Shown: in pieces, positions 1 to 11,741 of the stretch
Layout of the letters: the number at the start of each line of letters is the position of its first letter
Position numbering within the stretch: the stretch's first letter is position 1
Source of the DNA: Apostichopus japonicus
Lineage: Eukaryota; Echinodermata; Holothuroidea; Aspidochirotida; Stichopodidae
Length of the DNA: 64,000 bases
Assembly: GCF_037975245.1 (NCBI RefSeq)
Contig: NC_092567.1
Location: 11,692,376 to 11,756,375 of the forward strand
Direction of reading: 5' to 3'
Translations under genes and position numbers: made by a program
Notes under the pieces: generated by a model
Seen by the model: the letters and a program-made list of their open reading frames with translations, nothing else
What the model was told of the DNA's origin: nothing
The model's database searches: none

Positions 1-461
1 GTTGACATATGCTATTCATTTTGTTACTTATATAGTTATTTTCACTATTTCAAGCAAACGGTAGAAATTTGTATAGAATCCAACCTTCAGGAATTGGTCC
101 CTTCAAGCACGGAATCAACGCAACCACGGCATTAGTAACAATGGTTTCATGGATTTAGCCTCCATGTGTACATATCATGTTTAGTACTAAAATATTCGCA
201 GGATGCACCGGTTAGAAATCACAAAAATGATAGCTAAAATAATAACAAACAGGACAAAGATTGTCTATATATTTGAAAACATGCAAAATGAATTTAAAAA
301 GAAGGGAAATTATGTTTGTAGTATCATTAATCCATTATGTTTCCTATATTCCTATATGGCTGTATATTATGAATATTTACAACACTTAAATTGTCATGCA
401 TTGTATTTGTTTCTGTGTTATCTTATACATATTCATTACTTATACTTTCCCTTCTGTTTAG
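1..461. other. No recognised feature
   Basis: AT-rich sequence in which I see no coding, RNA or repeat signature. It ends in a pyrimidine-rich stretch that forms a good splice acceptor at 460-461. Confidence 0.4.
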
Positions 462-511
462 GGATTCCATGAGAGGAGTTATCAGGGAAACCTGGCAATG
501 CTCAACTAACT
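462..511 (+). CDS. Candidate 50-nt internal exon, unknown gene
   Basis: This short block lies between a strong acceptor (CCCTTCTGTTTAG ending at 461) and a strong donor (GTAAGT from 512). Of the three frames, the one starting at 463 stays open and gives a peptide containing RGVIRETWQ. That is loosely like the R-x-A-I-R-x-T-W motif of beta-1,3-galactosyltransferases, but it is too short to trust. The frame starting at 462 hits TAA. It could belong to the same gene as the candidate exons at 1473-2352. The splice sites are the main evidence and the function is unknown. Confidence 0.2.
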
Positions 512-1472
512 GTAAGTCAATAGAGCTGAATCCTCTCTACCTTAGTGTTAACTTTGTATTTGTTAACAGTGATTGTGTCTGTTACTTTCAATTATAAAAT
601 CTTAATTTATTAAAATAAATCTCCATCATTAACCACATATTTTATTCCTATATCTGTAATTTTCCAGTCTTATCTGGTAACTAATATTTATGTGCTTCAA
701 CTGTTATTGGTTTTATTATATTTGTTAATAAACAAGCTCATCCCTGATTAAATGTATGAAGATGAGTTATAATTTCCTTCCATTAACATAAATAAGAGTA
801 TTTGTTCATTATTGCAATCATGTTAGATGTACACAATCTTCCTCTCCGCTGCTTAGGTGTAACAAGGCCATAACTTCAAAAAGATACATTTATGTATCTG
901 CTAAAAGAAGAGTTATTACTAAAACGGTTATTATAACGATTAGTATGATTCCACCCTTCCTCATTATGTTATTAATTTTAACGAAAAAAAAGAGAGATTA
1001 TCGTGAGTCCTCCTTCAATACTAACAGGGACAAAAACTGTCAGTAAACATTTGAAAGTTTAATAACGTCTACGTGCGATATGGTGACGTCACTCCATTGA
1101 TAATACACAGATAATAATAGAATATGTGGGGAAAAAAGAGATTAAATCTGAGCAAGGTCATGGCTCGTCAGCTGTTTTTGCATCTGTGACCTAATATGGG
1201 AAGTAAAATGGAATATTAAAAAGATGTGATGTGGTATCAGGAAGGGGAGAAATGAAATATAGATTCATGAATTAACAAATAGAAGAAATGTCAAGGTCAA
1301 CGGGTCACGATACTGTTTTCTAAAACACAAACATGTTAAAGAGCATTATCTTGTTTCATTTGTTTCCTCCAAATTCGTTTTGTGTAACAAATTATCTCCT
1401 TTTACATAACATCAATAATTAGGGGAGTAAAGTATACACACAGAGCAAGTGAATTCCTTCGTTGAAGTTTAG
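512..1472. other. No clear feature (possible intron)
   Basis: AT-rich sequence with no convincing exon. A pyrimidine-rich acceptor-like site near 858 is followed by an open but AT-rich frame that I do not trust. One TGACGTCA octamer lies at 1084-1091. Confidence 0.35.
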
Positions 1473-1598
1473 AAGAATGTTAATGTGCAATTCATGTGTA
1501 GACCTACCTACGAGAACAACAAGGGCATTGGAGAGGGCGCCGCCATGAATTATGTGCTCAAAGAGGGCAACTTGATACCGGTCGTTAGCTTGTTACCC
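1473..1598 (+). CDS. Candidate coding exon, product not recognised
   Basis: A 42-codon open stretch starts after an AG at 1471-1472. Its G+C content is clearly higher than its surroundings and it reads like protein, for example PTYENNKGIGEGAAMNYVLK followed by a hydrophobic IPVVSLLP. The acceptor has only a weak pyrimidine tract. The donor is not obvious: GT follows in phase 0 after the CCC codon at 1596-1598, but its consensus is poor, and the frame stays open past it to about 1694. With the exons at 1814 and 2278 it may form the 3' end of one plus-strand gene. I do not recognise the family. Confidence 0.3.
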
Positions 1599-1734
1599 GT
1601 GTCTTGGTGTTTTATATATTTATTTTGGCTGATGGTATTGCAGGGGCCGGGGGCGTGGGGTTGTCTAGGTATAACTTCCCCATTGTTTTACTGATAAGAA
1701 TTTTGCTCAACTTATTATTTATGTAACAAATGTA

Positions 1735-1736
<2 letters not shown>

Positions 1737-1792
<56 letters not shown>
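1737..1792. repeat. (TA)n microsatellite
   Basis: About 28 uninterrupted TA units. The tract lies between two candidate exons, as expected for an intron. Confidence 0.95.
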
Positions 1793-1795
<3 letters not shown>

Positions 1796-1813
1796 TTCAT
1801 CTTTGTATTACAG

Positions 1814-1891
1814 CTCATTGCTGGCGTCGACAATCAGCAGCAGTACTGTGACGTCATTTACTCAATCCTCAAAACGATGGCAGTCATTTCA
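1814..1891 (+). CDS. Candidate 78-nt coding exon, product not recognised
   Basis: It follows a good acceptor (CATCTTTGTATTACAG ending at 1813) and precedes a usable donor (GTGAGA from 1892). The 78 nt are exactly 26 codons, phase 0 at both ends, and encode a soluble-looking peptide with NQQQYCDVIYSILKTMA. Its phase matches the candidate terminal exon at 2278-2352, so the two splice in frame. One of the TGACGTCA octamers (1849-1856) falls inside this coding block. The function is unknown. Both splice sites and the phase make it more credible than the other small exons here. Confidence 0.35.
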
Positions 1892-2277
1892 GTGAGAAAG
1901 GATCTAAGAAAGAGTTTAGGTTGTAAACTGTTAATATCTTCCATATAATACAAACAGTGCCAGATAGAGCTCCAGTATAATACACATGCAACTAGTCTAG
2001 TATGATTGTGACGTCATCAAATGCCTATATTCTCAAGACAACGACATTGTGACATTGAAGACTGTAACTTTTACATTCATTGTGAATGGATCTTGTAGAG
2101 AGATTAAATTGTACAATAATATTAATTATTCAATATACAATAAAGAAGTGGATTTAACTATGAAATTTACATTTTGTTTAAAGCATTACTTTATTCGGAG
2201 TTTTAGTCCTTTACATGTTATAGTACAATAGAAAGGAATGTTACTAAAGTGTCTTCAACTTTTCTGTTTTTTTTTAG

Positions 2278-2352
2278 ATATTCACCTTAAAATATGCTAA
2301 ATGTCTGGAATACTCCTTGAATGCTAAATTGATGATGACGTCAGCCCCTTGA
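2278..2352 (+). CDS. Candidate terminal coding exon with stop codon
   Basis: A very strong acceptor (TTTTCTGTTTTTTTTTAG ending at 2277) opens a 24-codon phase-0 frame that ends in TGA at 2350-2352. The peptide contains FTLKYAKCLEYSLNAKL. It joins in frame to the exon ending at 1891, giving a plausible C-terminus of about 50 residues. An ATTAAA at about 2628 could act as a polyadenylation signal. The family is not recognised, and an accidental open frame after a good acceptor is the main alternative. Confidence 0.35.
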   Translation: MFTLKYAKCLEYSLNAKLMMTSAP

Positions 2353-3561
2353 CGTCAGGCCTAAATATTCATGTTAATAATGTGTTTGATACAATTTAAT
2401 AACTCAACAAAATCAAGTTTTGTAATTGTTCTAAAACCAAAGCATATTTAGATTTGTACTTCAATGTTAACTTGTTATTTGAGGCCATAAAAATCTTCTC
2501 ACCCCATTGGGTTTTGTCTTACATCTGAGGAACTGACAAAACTATCTCCGTATTATATTATATTACATTATATAGTCCAGTTACCTTTACTGATGCACTC
2601 AGCTGTTTAAAGTAACATGTCTCAAAATTAAACAAAATGTTATAGTGAAAGCAGCCTAGACTGAAAGCCAGTGGTGTACAACATAACAACATTCATGTTG
2701 TGTTTAAAGTTATCCTTTAAAATGCTACATGTTCAACTACTTAGTTTTGTACGCTAAAGTGTTCAAATGTAATTTGTTAGGTTTGGTTAGTCACATTGCT
2801 GTCGTTCGGGGGACTAGAGGGTGAGTGATGGGGGAAAATGTTATCCTGTGACCATTTGTTAATTTGATGTATAAATAACGTTTGTAATGAGTTCACTGTA
2901 CACTATATATCTCTTATTAAGAGACAGCGACCTCATCTTCGCCACCAACTGAAATAGTCTGGTGACGTCACTGACACTTCAATAACTTCATCTATCAATA
3001 CTTTTATATTATTATTGTATTATTATTATTATTATCATTATTATTTTAAGCTTCGCTTTATAATTGTTTAATTGATATGATCTGTTTGTTTCAAATCATC
3101 ATTTTAATAATTAAGTTTATTATCAATTTTACGGAATATCCTATTTGTTGTATTAACTGATCCCATCAGCGCACGGAAAATATAACATGAACGCTCAAAA
3201 TAGTTCACCGATAAACAAACATACACAAGTTTATATTTAGTGTTTACGCTAACTCTTCGAAAATAACAGTCAAGTTCAGGGCGATCATGCGCAGTCAGTT
3301 AAATTTCTCCAGGTATGATGAAATGACGTCAATATAATATTTATAACATTACTACAGAAATTAATCAGATAGACAAGTTCCCATTATTGTTAGCGCTTTT
3401 AATGGAATTCATATTGTTATTTTTCATTTGGTTACTTTAAATTTTTGCTACATTTTGAAAACTGTCTGTTGAAGTGTTCTTTACGTTTTGACTCAAAAGA
3501 GACTGTAACGTCGATAACCTTAACAAGTTTGTAACAAAAGTGAACTTGAAGCAAACAGGTG
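2353..3561. other. Non-coding, no gene seen
   Basis: Possible 3' UTR and intergenic sequence after the candidate terminal exon. It holds two of the TGACGTCA octamers and a short ATT-rich simple stretch near 3010-3050. Confidence 0.4.
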
Positions 3562-3608
3562 TGATGTCATAGCAGGTGTGATGTCAGATGATGTCAAGTG
3601 TGATGTCA
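3562..3608. promoter_or_regulatory. Four TGATGTCA motifs in 47 bp
   Basis: TGATGTCA, one base away from the CRE octamer TGACGTCA, occurs at 3562, 3579, 3589 and 3601. It may be a homotypic bZIP-type site cluster, or a decayed CRE array in which CpG became TpG. Confidence 0.4.
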
Positions 3609-3725
3609 CTGACAGCAAAATGTTATTTTTTTTCTTCATGTTTTCACTTCCTTGGTTTGACTTTGGGTAGGAAAAGATCCCAACTATAGTCACATATATA
3701 GTTGTCCCAACTATAGATCCCAACT

Positions 3726-3747
3726 ATTGTCACATATATGTGACAAT
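3726..3747. repeat. Perfect 22-bp palindrome
   Basis: The sequence is fully self-complementary and centred on CATATATG, with TTGTCACA and TGTGACAA as its outer parts. It follows two partial copies of CCAACTATAG...CACATATA. No function is assigned. Confidence 0.6.
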
Positions 3748-4542
3748 GACGATACATAGTTTAGTACATACCAATTTTGAAAAAGAAAATTAGACTTCCC
3801 CCTTATCGAAGGCAAAAGGAACCTATGCGATATTGAAGTCGTGTGTCTGGGTGTGCTTCTGTGACACTTGCTTGGGTCCGCGATAACTCAACAACGGAGT
3901 ATTGGATATTTCTCATACTTGCTAAATGTAGATGTATTTTAGTAAAGAAGGTGTGCCCTATTTTATTATCGCTGACTTTAAGAATATTAATGAGGTTATG
4001 CACTCTTGGACCCGAACTTGTGGGCCCCAATATTTTTAGGACCGTTTAAGCGCAAAGTTCTATGGGGCCCAATTTTTGGGAATGGCCAACATTTTATATT
4101 GCAATAACTCCACAACCTTCAAGTACATCAGGTTGTATCCAAACTTGGAATATTGTTGTTGGTTAATAGCTGGTACATGTGGGCATAAATATTATGATAC
4201 AGTATTGGGTGATGACGTAAAACACTTTAATATTCCACTAATCAAGGAACAATAGTGACCGTTGGAATCTTGTTGATATTTTATCGTCTTCATTTACCTT
4301 CCGTTGTTATTAAAGTCATAAATAATGCCTTACCTTTAAGACAATACAATTACGTGAGCACTCATAATTTATCAAGATCGAATAAGATAATAACGCTGAT
4401 AATGTTCTATACATTAAGTTAACATTTAAGACAATTGTATGCTCTCTGTATTTAATCTTCGTTTTTTAAATTTCCTTCAAGTTTTTATTTTACTGCATCT
4501 TTTAAACTTGTTTGTGAGATTAACGGAGAATCAAACCCAACG
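3748..4542. other. No recognised feature
   Basis: AT-rich DNA with short accidental open frames only. Confidence 0.4.
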
Positions 4543-4950
4543 ATCATGTTAATATTATGTGATAGGTAAACTATCGATCATGTTAATAGTATGTGATAGG
4601 TAAGCTATTGATCATTTTCATATTATGTGATAGGTAAGTTATCGATCATTTTAATATTACATAATAGGAAAGCTATCGATCATTTTAATATAATGTGCTA
4701 GGTAAGCTATCGATCATTTTAATACAATGTGATAGGTAAGCTATCGATCATTTTAATATTATGTGATAGGTAAGTTTTCGATCATTTTTATATTATGTGA
4801 TAGGTAAGCTATCGATCATTGTAATATTATGTGATAGGTAAGCTATCGATCATTTTAATATTACATGGTAGGTAAGCTATCGATCATTTTAATATTATGT
4901 GATTGGTAAGCTATCGATTATTTTAATATTATGTGATAGGTTAGCTATCG
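4543..4950 (+). repeat. 34-bp minisatellite, 12 copies
   Basis: Twelve head-to-tail units of exactly 34 bp (408 bp). Each reads approximately ATCATTTTAATATTATGTGA followed by TAGGTAAGCTATCG. Copies differ by a few substitutions and I see no length change between units. Each junction recreates the palindrome ATCGAT. The array stops sharply at 4950. Confidence 0.93.
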
Positions 4951-7723
4951 ACAAGCAAGTCCCTTTAGGTCACTTTACGCATTTGTGAGATATTACATTT
5001 GAACTTAGAGATACCGTTTCTATACAATACTCGTATATTTGAATAAGTTTTGAAATATTACAATTTGCCTTTATTAATTGCTCCATGTACAGTCTTGTTT
5101 TATATGGTATATAAGCAGAACTTAAAACAGTTATTGTTTTAGCGTTACATAATTTTGGCGTAGTAAGCTGACAAGTAATCCTTAAATACAAAGATCGGCT
5201 CTGTATTGTATATACACTTCATTTTATTCTTTCATTGTTATTGTAATGCGCCTTATAAATCATTATACTGGTTTCATTGTATTTCAGATCTTTATTATCT
5301 TTATTCTCCGATATTTTCCTTCGATTTAGAATAATTCTAAGACTACATCTAATACTTTCTCTAATTATTGTTATATTTAGTCATTCATTGTTACATTGCA
5401 TTCTACTTCATCCATTTATTGATTTTACTTTCTTTCAAGATTTACTTGTTTTCTTTCGTTCCTCCTATTTCTTTGTTATGAATTAATCTTTGATATTACT
5501 CACGCGTAATACAGTGAATATTAGAAGAATATTGTTAAATGTTATCATAATAACAATGACTAGCTGTCTACCGTTATACCATTGATTGTGATACACAAAA
5601 TCAAATTAAACATTGTCTTAGACATTATTTAATAACAATCACATGTTTGGTTTTTTAATCCAGTTCTTTGTTCCATAATTATGATCGGAAATGATGTTTC
5701 TTTGAAGACAATAGGAACACGTGACTTTTATTGCTACTTAATGATGCTGATTGATGATTTATGAATATTCATAATCTCTTCATTGTAATTCAGTTTTTGT
5801 CATATTTGCTTTAACCCAATCGGATATTATGAAGCTATAAAGTTTACCAATATAACCCAAGCCCTGTCACGCAAAATTTAATAGGCTATATTAACATAAC
5901 TACAAACACAGATTAACACATAAATATGGAAGAAATCACTGCGTTGCGGTATCTGTTTATGATATTACATATTTCCAAGGATATAATTATCCCTTTATTT
6001 TGTAATTGTTCTTGGTATCTTTCGTATTTATGTATGCTTGTACAAATGCTTGTACAAAAGTTTTAAAACCAAACACACTTGTTCCCTTTGAGGCGATCCT
6101 GGTCTCTCATTGTGATACAATTACAACCGATTCATCCCATGTATATGTTCCTATATCATTAGTTCATATCATAGAAACTAATAATGAAATTATTGATATA
6201 TATTGATGTTGTAATATCAATGGAAGCAATGAAAGAAAACTAATCAGAGAAATATTGTCAACAGTGTTATCTCTATATAACATGTAGTCTATATACTAAC
6301 TTGTAATTTCAACCTCTTACTCTGTTATGTCCTGCATCAATGCCACACAGAAGGTTATGGCTATACAGTAACTCTCAAAACAGGTGAGGCTGGTATAGTT
6401 GTGGTCGAGATAAAGAAATTCTTCTTCTCCTAATAAAAGTGTCGCTATCGCTATGTGTGCCGTAAATTTAAACTTTCTATCGAAATTTATCCCAAACTTT
6501 TCTAGAAACAAGTGTCGGTCCGGCCTAACCTCACTTGACAGAAATTTAGTGAAACGGTAGATAACATGTTTAAACTAGGTGTGATTCTGGCCAAGTTACG
6601 TAAGTTAAAATATAATATGATTCCATTCAAACCAAACTAGAATCTGTTTAGAACTGTTTAGCTGCTCCAAAGACTTGTTTTTATTTGTAATTCAAAGGCA
6701 GAATATTTTGTGTCTCACAATTTAATGTATGATTCTGTATCGTCTTATTTCTATGACTGAGTAAATGGCTTATGTTATTCTTCATGCTGTGACTTTGTGG
6801 TCTGAAGTGCAAGAGATATATCTTCTCGTTAACAGCGAACATTATGGAATACCGCAAGCTGACATATTGTGGTAATTCATCCTAAGCAAGCGATAGTATC
6901 ATATTGATGAAAAGTTCAGTGATAGGGTAATGATTGTTCCTATTTATTTTTGTATGTGTTTAATTAGTCAACGTACTGATAATATTCATTAAATCAATAA
7001 ACAAATACAACAAACACACATCAAAGTCCAAGATTGACAACACGAAAGGTTCTCTCTATTTGCACGACGTTGGGAGTATTTGGTTGTATAACGAGAAAAT
7101 TTGACTAGAAAACTGGCTGATCTTATTTGACGTCAGTGTTTAATAAGACCACCTACTGATCATACACATATAATGAATAACACGAACTAAGTTCATGCTT
7201 AGCACAAGTGAAATTTAGTTGATTGGCTGGGAAGTGGATGGGGGTTGGGAATGTTGAATCATTTACATATATGACGTCATGATCAACTGTTCGTGTGTAA
7301 GATATGCAGCACCACATATAATTCACGGAAGATTAAAGTGGATGGAAGGGGGAATGGAGGGGTTGGATGTATCAGTGTGGTTAAGTTCCATTATTTACCT
7401 GAAGTACTGGGCTACATTCGCTTCAATATCTTACTATAAACAAAAATAAAACAATGTTGACGTATGTGAAGTATATTTTTGCCCCTCTTTTGGGAGTTGG
7501 CAGGAAATATTGTTTAACAAGTAGAAATTATAACGCAAAAAGTTAGTTGACCCATTTCGAGGGTTAGACAGGAACGGCATGGGTGTGAAAGACTTCTGTT
7601 ACCGGAAAGATGTTACAACCTGATCATGTTGGGTTAGGTTATAAGTGAAAATAATTTAACATTTAACGACGCTTTAAATTGTACTTTTGTGCTTATTTGT
7701 AACATTTTATTTCGTCTCCCCAG
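4951..7723. other. No gene recognised
   Basis: AT-rich non-coding DNA. Two TGACGTCA octamers lie at 7128 and 7272. I see no repeat array, RNA gene or convincing exon. Confidence 0.4.
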
Positions 7724-7817
7724 GCAAGCCATGAATTTTAACTACTATGATAACATAATCAACCTATCTAACCATGTGGCTGCGGCCGTGCACCTGCTGC
7801 AAAAAAAAATTGTTTGA
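7724..7817 (+). CDS. Candidate terminal exon, unknown
   Basis: It follows a very good acceptor (TATTTCGTCTCCCCAG ending at 7723). The frame starting at 7725 stays open for 30 codons to TGA at 7815-7817. It includes GC-rich codons in a peptide with LSNHVAAAVHLLQ, unlike the AT-rich flanks. No partner exon was found, and a 30-codon open frame can occur by chance. Confidence 0.22.
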
Positions 7818-9580
7818 ACTAATAATACAGGATAAAACACATTTGTGTTATCTGACACAAATTTAGTGTAAGTTTTTACTGCCTCATTTACAAGCATTAT
7901 ATATGCATGTATAATTACATCGTGTACTGATATCTTAATTACCTAAAGTTATTCTTAAGAAAACGTTACTTTACACATCAGTGACGCAAAGAAAGTGTTC
8001 ATATCTTTGTAAACCATAAAGCATCCGTATTACGACTTACCAAGAATGTTACCAAATTCTTCAGAGTATTCAAAATTAGATTGCAGTTAATCAAATTAAA
8101 GTATCTTGTTTTAAGTCGGTTAATGAGAAAAATTAATAAAGTATATAGAGATTGTAACCTGTCGTCACCAAGCTATGTTTTTTTCTAGATTAAATCCTTT
8201 GAAGAACTGAAGATGAACTGGAAACATCCAAACTTTAATTTACTGTTTGTTTGAATTAAGCATAACAATTTTAACGAACAACTTTGCTACGGTAGTCCTG
8301 AAGCGAATAACATATTTATCAAAATCAACTGAAATATTTTGTTTTGAGTATACAAACAATAATCTACTTAGCCTAAAACGAAAAGTCCAACGTTACAGAC
8401 TAGCATTCAATCTAAAAAACAAACTTAAAATATATTGCATTCAAAGTGAAACCATTTCTCTGCACTGAACTTAACAATATTAGCATTGATCGCCGCACAC
8501 TTCTTATATCTCTGTGAATAAATGGTAAAAGCGCCCTCTTAAATAATAAAGTTTGAATCACACGGGAGAAGGACATAACTATCTTTTGATTATAACAAGA
8601 TTACCGAAAGGTGAATAATGTGGATTACGGTCAGGATAGTCAGAGTGAGGTTGTAGGATTATTTCGATCATCCATGTTTATTTGAGATTGGAAGGGCCGC
8701 CCTGACGTAAGTTAGTTGTTGATGTTCACAAGAATGAATATTCAAAGAACATCATGATATACATATTAAACATCAAGAGAAACAAAGGTAGAATCAGAGC
8801 AAAATACAGCTTACTACCGTTTAAGCTATTTCGATTCTTTGGAGGTTGGGCGGGGGAGGTTTGAGGGATTATAACCAATTTGATTTCGTTAAACGTTGTG
8901 AATACAACTATACATTTACAGGCTAAATTTAGTTATAGCTAAACCATTCGTTCGAACGATATGTTTATGATGGGAGTTAAAAGCCAAACTTGTTTTTATG
9001 TACATAATTTGAACAGGATGACTATCGAAATATTGCTCGTTATGGTTATGGTGATTTGGCATATATGGATACAAACGATTATTCCGGTTAATTAGTCCAT
9101 AATCTAGCATTTTGAACGATACGTCTGTAGTGTCGGTCGAAAAACCTTGACTAAAAATGATAAACTCCGATTATTAACCAGACAATCGGTCTAATGTTTA
9201 ACGGACAATCCAATGTTATAGCCTATAAGCTTTCATTTTCGCGTACATTACTATACTGTAAAAGAGAGTTTTGACATAAAGGATCTGTATGCTTTTTCTC
9301 CATCTACATAAGACATTTGGTTGTTTACATTAGCATTCGGCGGTATACTGTGCAACCTTAAGGCACACGATGCCATGCAATGTAATGACCGAGGCTTGCT
9401 TATATGATATCGGCATCGATGTGTTTTGGTTTTTTTCCGGGCAAGTCGTTACAGCCCCAAATCCAATTTGGCTCCTACGCCTTTGACTACACACAGTTTT
9501 TGAGGCTGTTCATCGTGGAACATGCATTTCAATGCTCACTGATATGATGTTATATCTGCTCTTTGCTTTACAAATTCGAA
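7818..9580. other. No gene recognised
   Basis: AT-rich DNA with no array, RNA gene or coding exon that I trust. Confidence 0.4.
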
Positions 9581-10316
9581 CAGGCGTGTAGCGAGTAATT
9601 GCCAAGGGAGGGGCGAAGCCTGTAGGCAAACTATCCAAGCGAAGCGCCACCATGAGTTGGCCCGAAGCGTACAGGAAAAATTTTGGCCGAAAATGCCTCC
9701 CAGATCGCTGGAAATGAAACTTCCCAGGCCTTGTAAGTTGCATCTAAGCATTTCTATTTTGAAATTACTAGCGATGTCGTAAAGAAAATTTGCTCGGGGG
9801 GGGGGGGCGGTCGCCCCCTTCCCGAAATGCGTCATGTTCCCCGACGACTCGGTCGAGTTCAAGACCAGCCACAGTTGGTTCCATATAGCACAATTGTACA
9901 ATTGTTTAAGGCGTCCATACACACACACGCGTTATGATAGACCATATATAGTATTTATATAGATACATTAGTGAGAGAGGAAAAGTGGAAACGTCAAAAA
10001 TGGAGTTGTCGGTGTAAGGGGTAGGGTGAGGCACACGCCCCTTCCGTAATCCTTGATCTGTCACTGGCTACCCTGTGTATATGATTGGGATCAGCGCTTT
10101 AACTATGACTGTTCCTCTTTCTCTTCCCGAGGTCTTGGTTCTCTTCTACTCCCTCCTTTTCTCCCTTTTCTCTCTTTTTTCTTTTTCTTTTCCCTTCCTT
10201 TCTCTCCTCCTTTTCTTTTTTCCCCCTCCTTTTCCCTTTTTTCTTCTCTTTTTTTCTCTCCTCTTTTCCTTACCCGGGGGGCGCGCGCCCACAACGCCCC
10301 CCTGGATACGCGCCTG
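9581..10316 (-). mobile_element. hAT-like non-autonomous DNA element (diverged)
   Basis: The left end CAGGCGTGTAGCGAG and the reverse complement of the right end, CAGGCGCGTATCCAG, match at 12 of 15 positions. These ends resemble hAT terminal repeats. The stretch 9615-9775, read on the minus strand, is similar to 42787-42900 in the hAT MITE at 42316-42969. It lies at the equivalent distance from the terminus, which supports a shared family and gives the orientation. I see no 8-bp target duplication, so the ends may have decayed or may come from two insertions. A G10 run (about 9797) and a CT tract (10140-10275) lie inside. Open frames here are accidental. Confidence 0.45.
10140..10275. repeat. 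Polypyrimidine (CT-rich) tract
   Basis: About 135 bp of almost pure C and T on the plus strand, ending in a GC-rich palindromic GGGGGGCGCGCGCCC. Long open frames over it are low-complexity artefacts. Confidence 0.85.
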
Positions 10317-11186
10317 GTATTGTATTAAGATAGCTTGAATAGGATCGTTGCTGTTACATAAAATCCAACATAAGCAATTGAACGTACGGAGACTGCTAGT
10401 GATAGTGTAACCATTTAGTGAAATAAAATATTTTCCTCAAATGCATCAATTAAAAGACACTGTAACCTTCTCATCGTGCTCTACATCCATGGACATGTTT
10501 GTGCAAATTATTCTCGTTGGATCAATATCCCAGGATTTTACCTTGTGAATACTTCGCAATGATTTAGTACTCCAAAGTAATGTACCATGAAATCAGGATC
10601 AATAGTTTGCAGAGACCTTTTCGTGGGCTGGGAAAATGATTCCTCGTGGAGGAGGATTTAATTTTTCGAGAGGATCACTGAGGTTTTATACCGGGATACA
10701 CTTTAAACTGTAGCATAACGATAATTATGATCAGGTGGTGAAATTTGTAGGTAATTCTACCTTCCTGACTTCCCGAAAGGTTTTTGGGAGATTAACAGAT
10801 GTTGGAAGACAAAGTATTGTCCCGTTGACCACTCGTCATCTCATGTGAGCACACATTACAATGAAAACATTTGTTAATATTAATATACTGGAATAAACGG
10901 TACTAAATTAAACACGTACAACAATTTACTTCTCAAAGCATAACAAAGCAAAGCATTCCCTGCTCAAAGTCAAAGACCTAAGTTATCGTCACATCAACAA
11001 CCAGAAACACAACCCAGAATTAAAAAAAACTTGAACTGGGCCAGCTTGATTTCTTAAAATAAGAAGCATTTATTTACATTCATTTACAGGGATTAAACAG
11101 CAACCATTAACTCATGCGCGAATTTAAGGACATTTCCCCTCTTTTGCTCATACTGCTTCTTAAGAATATGATATATTATTGGGTTG
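10317..11186. other. No recognised feature
   Basis: Non-coding DNA with nothing I can name. Confidence 0.4.
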
Positions 11187-11520
11187 CCGGACAAATACCT
11201 CCCGGACAAATACCCCCCGGACACATACCCCCGGACTCATACCCCCGGGAAAAGTACCCCCCGGACAATCACCCCCGGACAAAAACCCCCGAGGACGAAT
11301 ACCTCCGAGGACAATTCCCCCCCGGATAAATACCCCCCGGACATACACCACCGAGGACAAATACCCCCGAGGATAAGTACCCCCCAGACAACTACCCCCG
11401 GGACAACTATACCCCCGGACATACACCCACGAGGACAAATACCCCCGAGGACAATTAACCCCACCCCCAGCAATTACCCCCGGGAAAACTCTACCCGCAC
11501 AAATACACCGGCACAGATGC
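11187..11520 (+). repeat. ~14-bp GC-rich minisatellite, GGACAAATACCCCC type
   Basis: About 22 degenerate head-to-tail copies of CCGGACAAATACCCC and variants such as GAGGACAAATACCCCC. Open frames in several phases are by-products of the repeat. The reverse complement of the same unit forms a second array at 12803-12961, so the two arrays face each other. A relative occurs at 38098-38352. Confidence 0.9.
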
Positions 11521-11667
11521 CTCACCCAGGTTACTACCCAAACTAAACCAGAATACGCCCCAGACCCCCCCCCCCCCTCACCACGAGCCCGTTAACCAAG
11601 CGTACCTTTGGCTGGTGAACTCCGTAGTACGAAAGCCCATTAGGGCCATGAAAGAAAATTTTCTTTA

Positions 11668-11741
11668 TCTGGTATATCAGATTATTATTCTGATATATCA
11701 GATTATTATTCTGATATATCAGATTATTATCCTGATATGAA
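11668..11741. repeat. 21-bp tandem repeat of a palindrome
   Basis: Three to four copies of a 21-bp unit, each carrying the perfect palindrome CTGATATATCAG joined by ATTATTATT. Confidence 0.8.

Larger units (their letters stand above)
1084..3331. promoter_or_regulatory. Cluster of seven TGACGTCA (CRE-like) octamers
   Basis: Exact TGACGTCA palindromes occur at 1084, 1849, 2009, 2336, 2350, 2963 and 3324. This is the full cAMP-response element bound by CREB/ATF bZIP factors. Two of the seven lie within 15 bases of each other. Others in the window are at 7128, 7272, 14778, 28021, 37757 and 41715. Whether they are regulatory or part of a lineage-wide excess of this octamer cannot be told from here. 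Confidence 0.4.

Noticed and set aside
462-511. Assignment of the short exon to a beta-1,3-galactosyltransferase
   Set aside because: Only one nine-residue resemblance and no other motif of the family nearby.
4543-4950. CRISPR-like array
   Set aside because: Units are contiguous with no unique spacers, and the genome is eukaryotic.
8189-8254. 22-codon frame to TGA after a strong acceptor
   Set aside because: Too short to separate from chance, with no partner exon.
9536-9928. 130-codon minus-strand frame
   Set aside because: It lies over the hAT-like non-autonomous element and a G run. The related MITE at 42.8 kb does not keep the frame.
11114-11546. Overlapping open frames of 60-120 codons on both strands
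   Set aside because: By-products of the ~14-bp minisatellite with no codon structure beyond the repeat.
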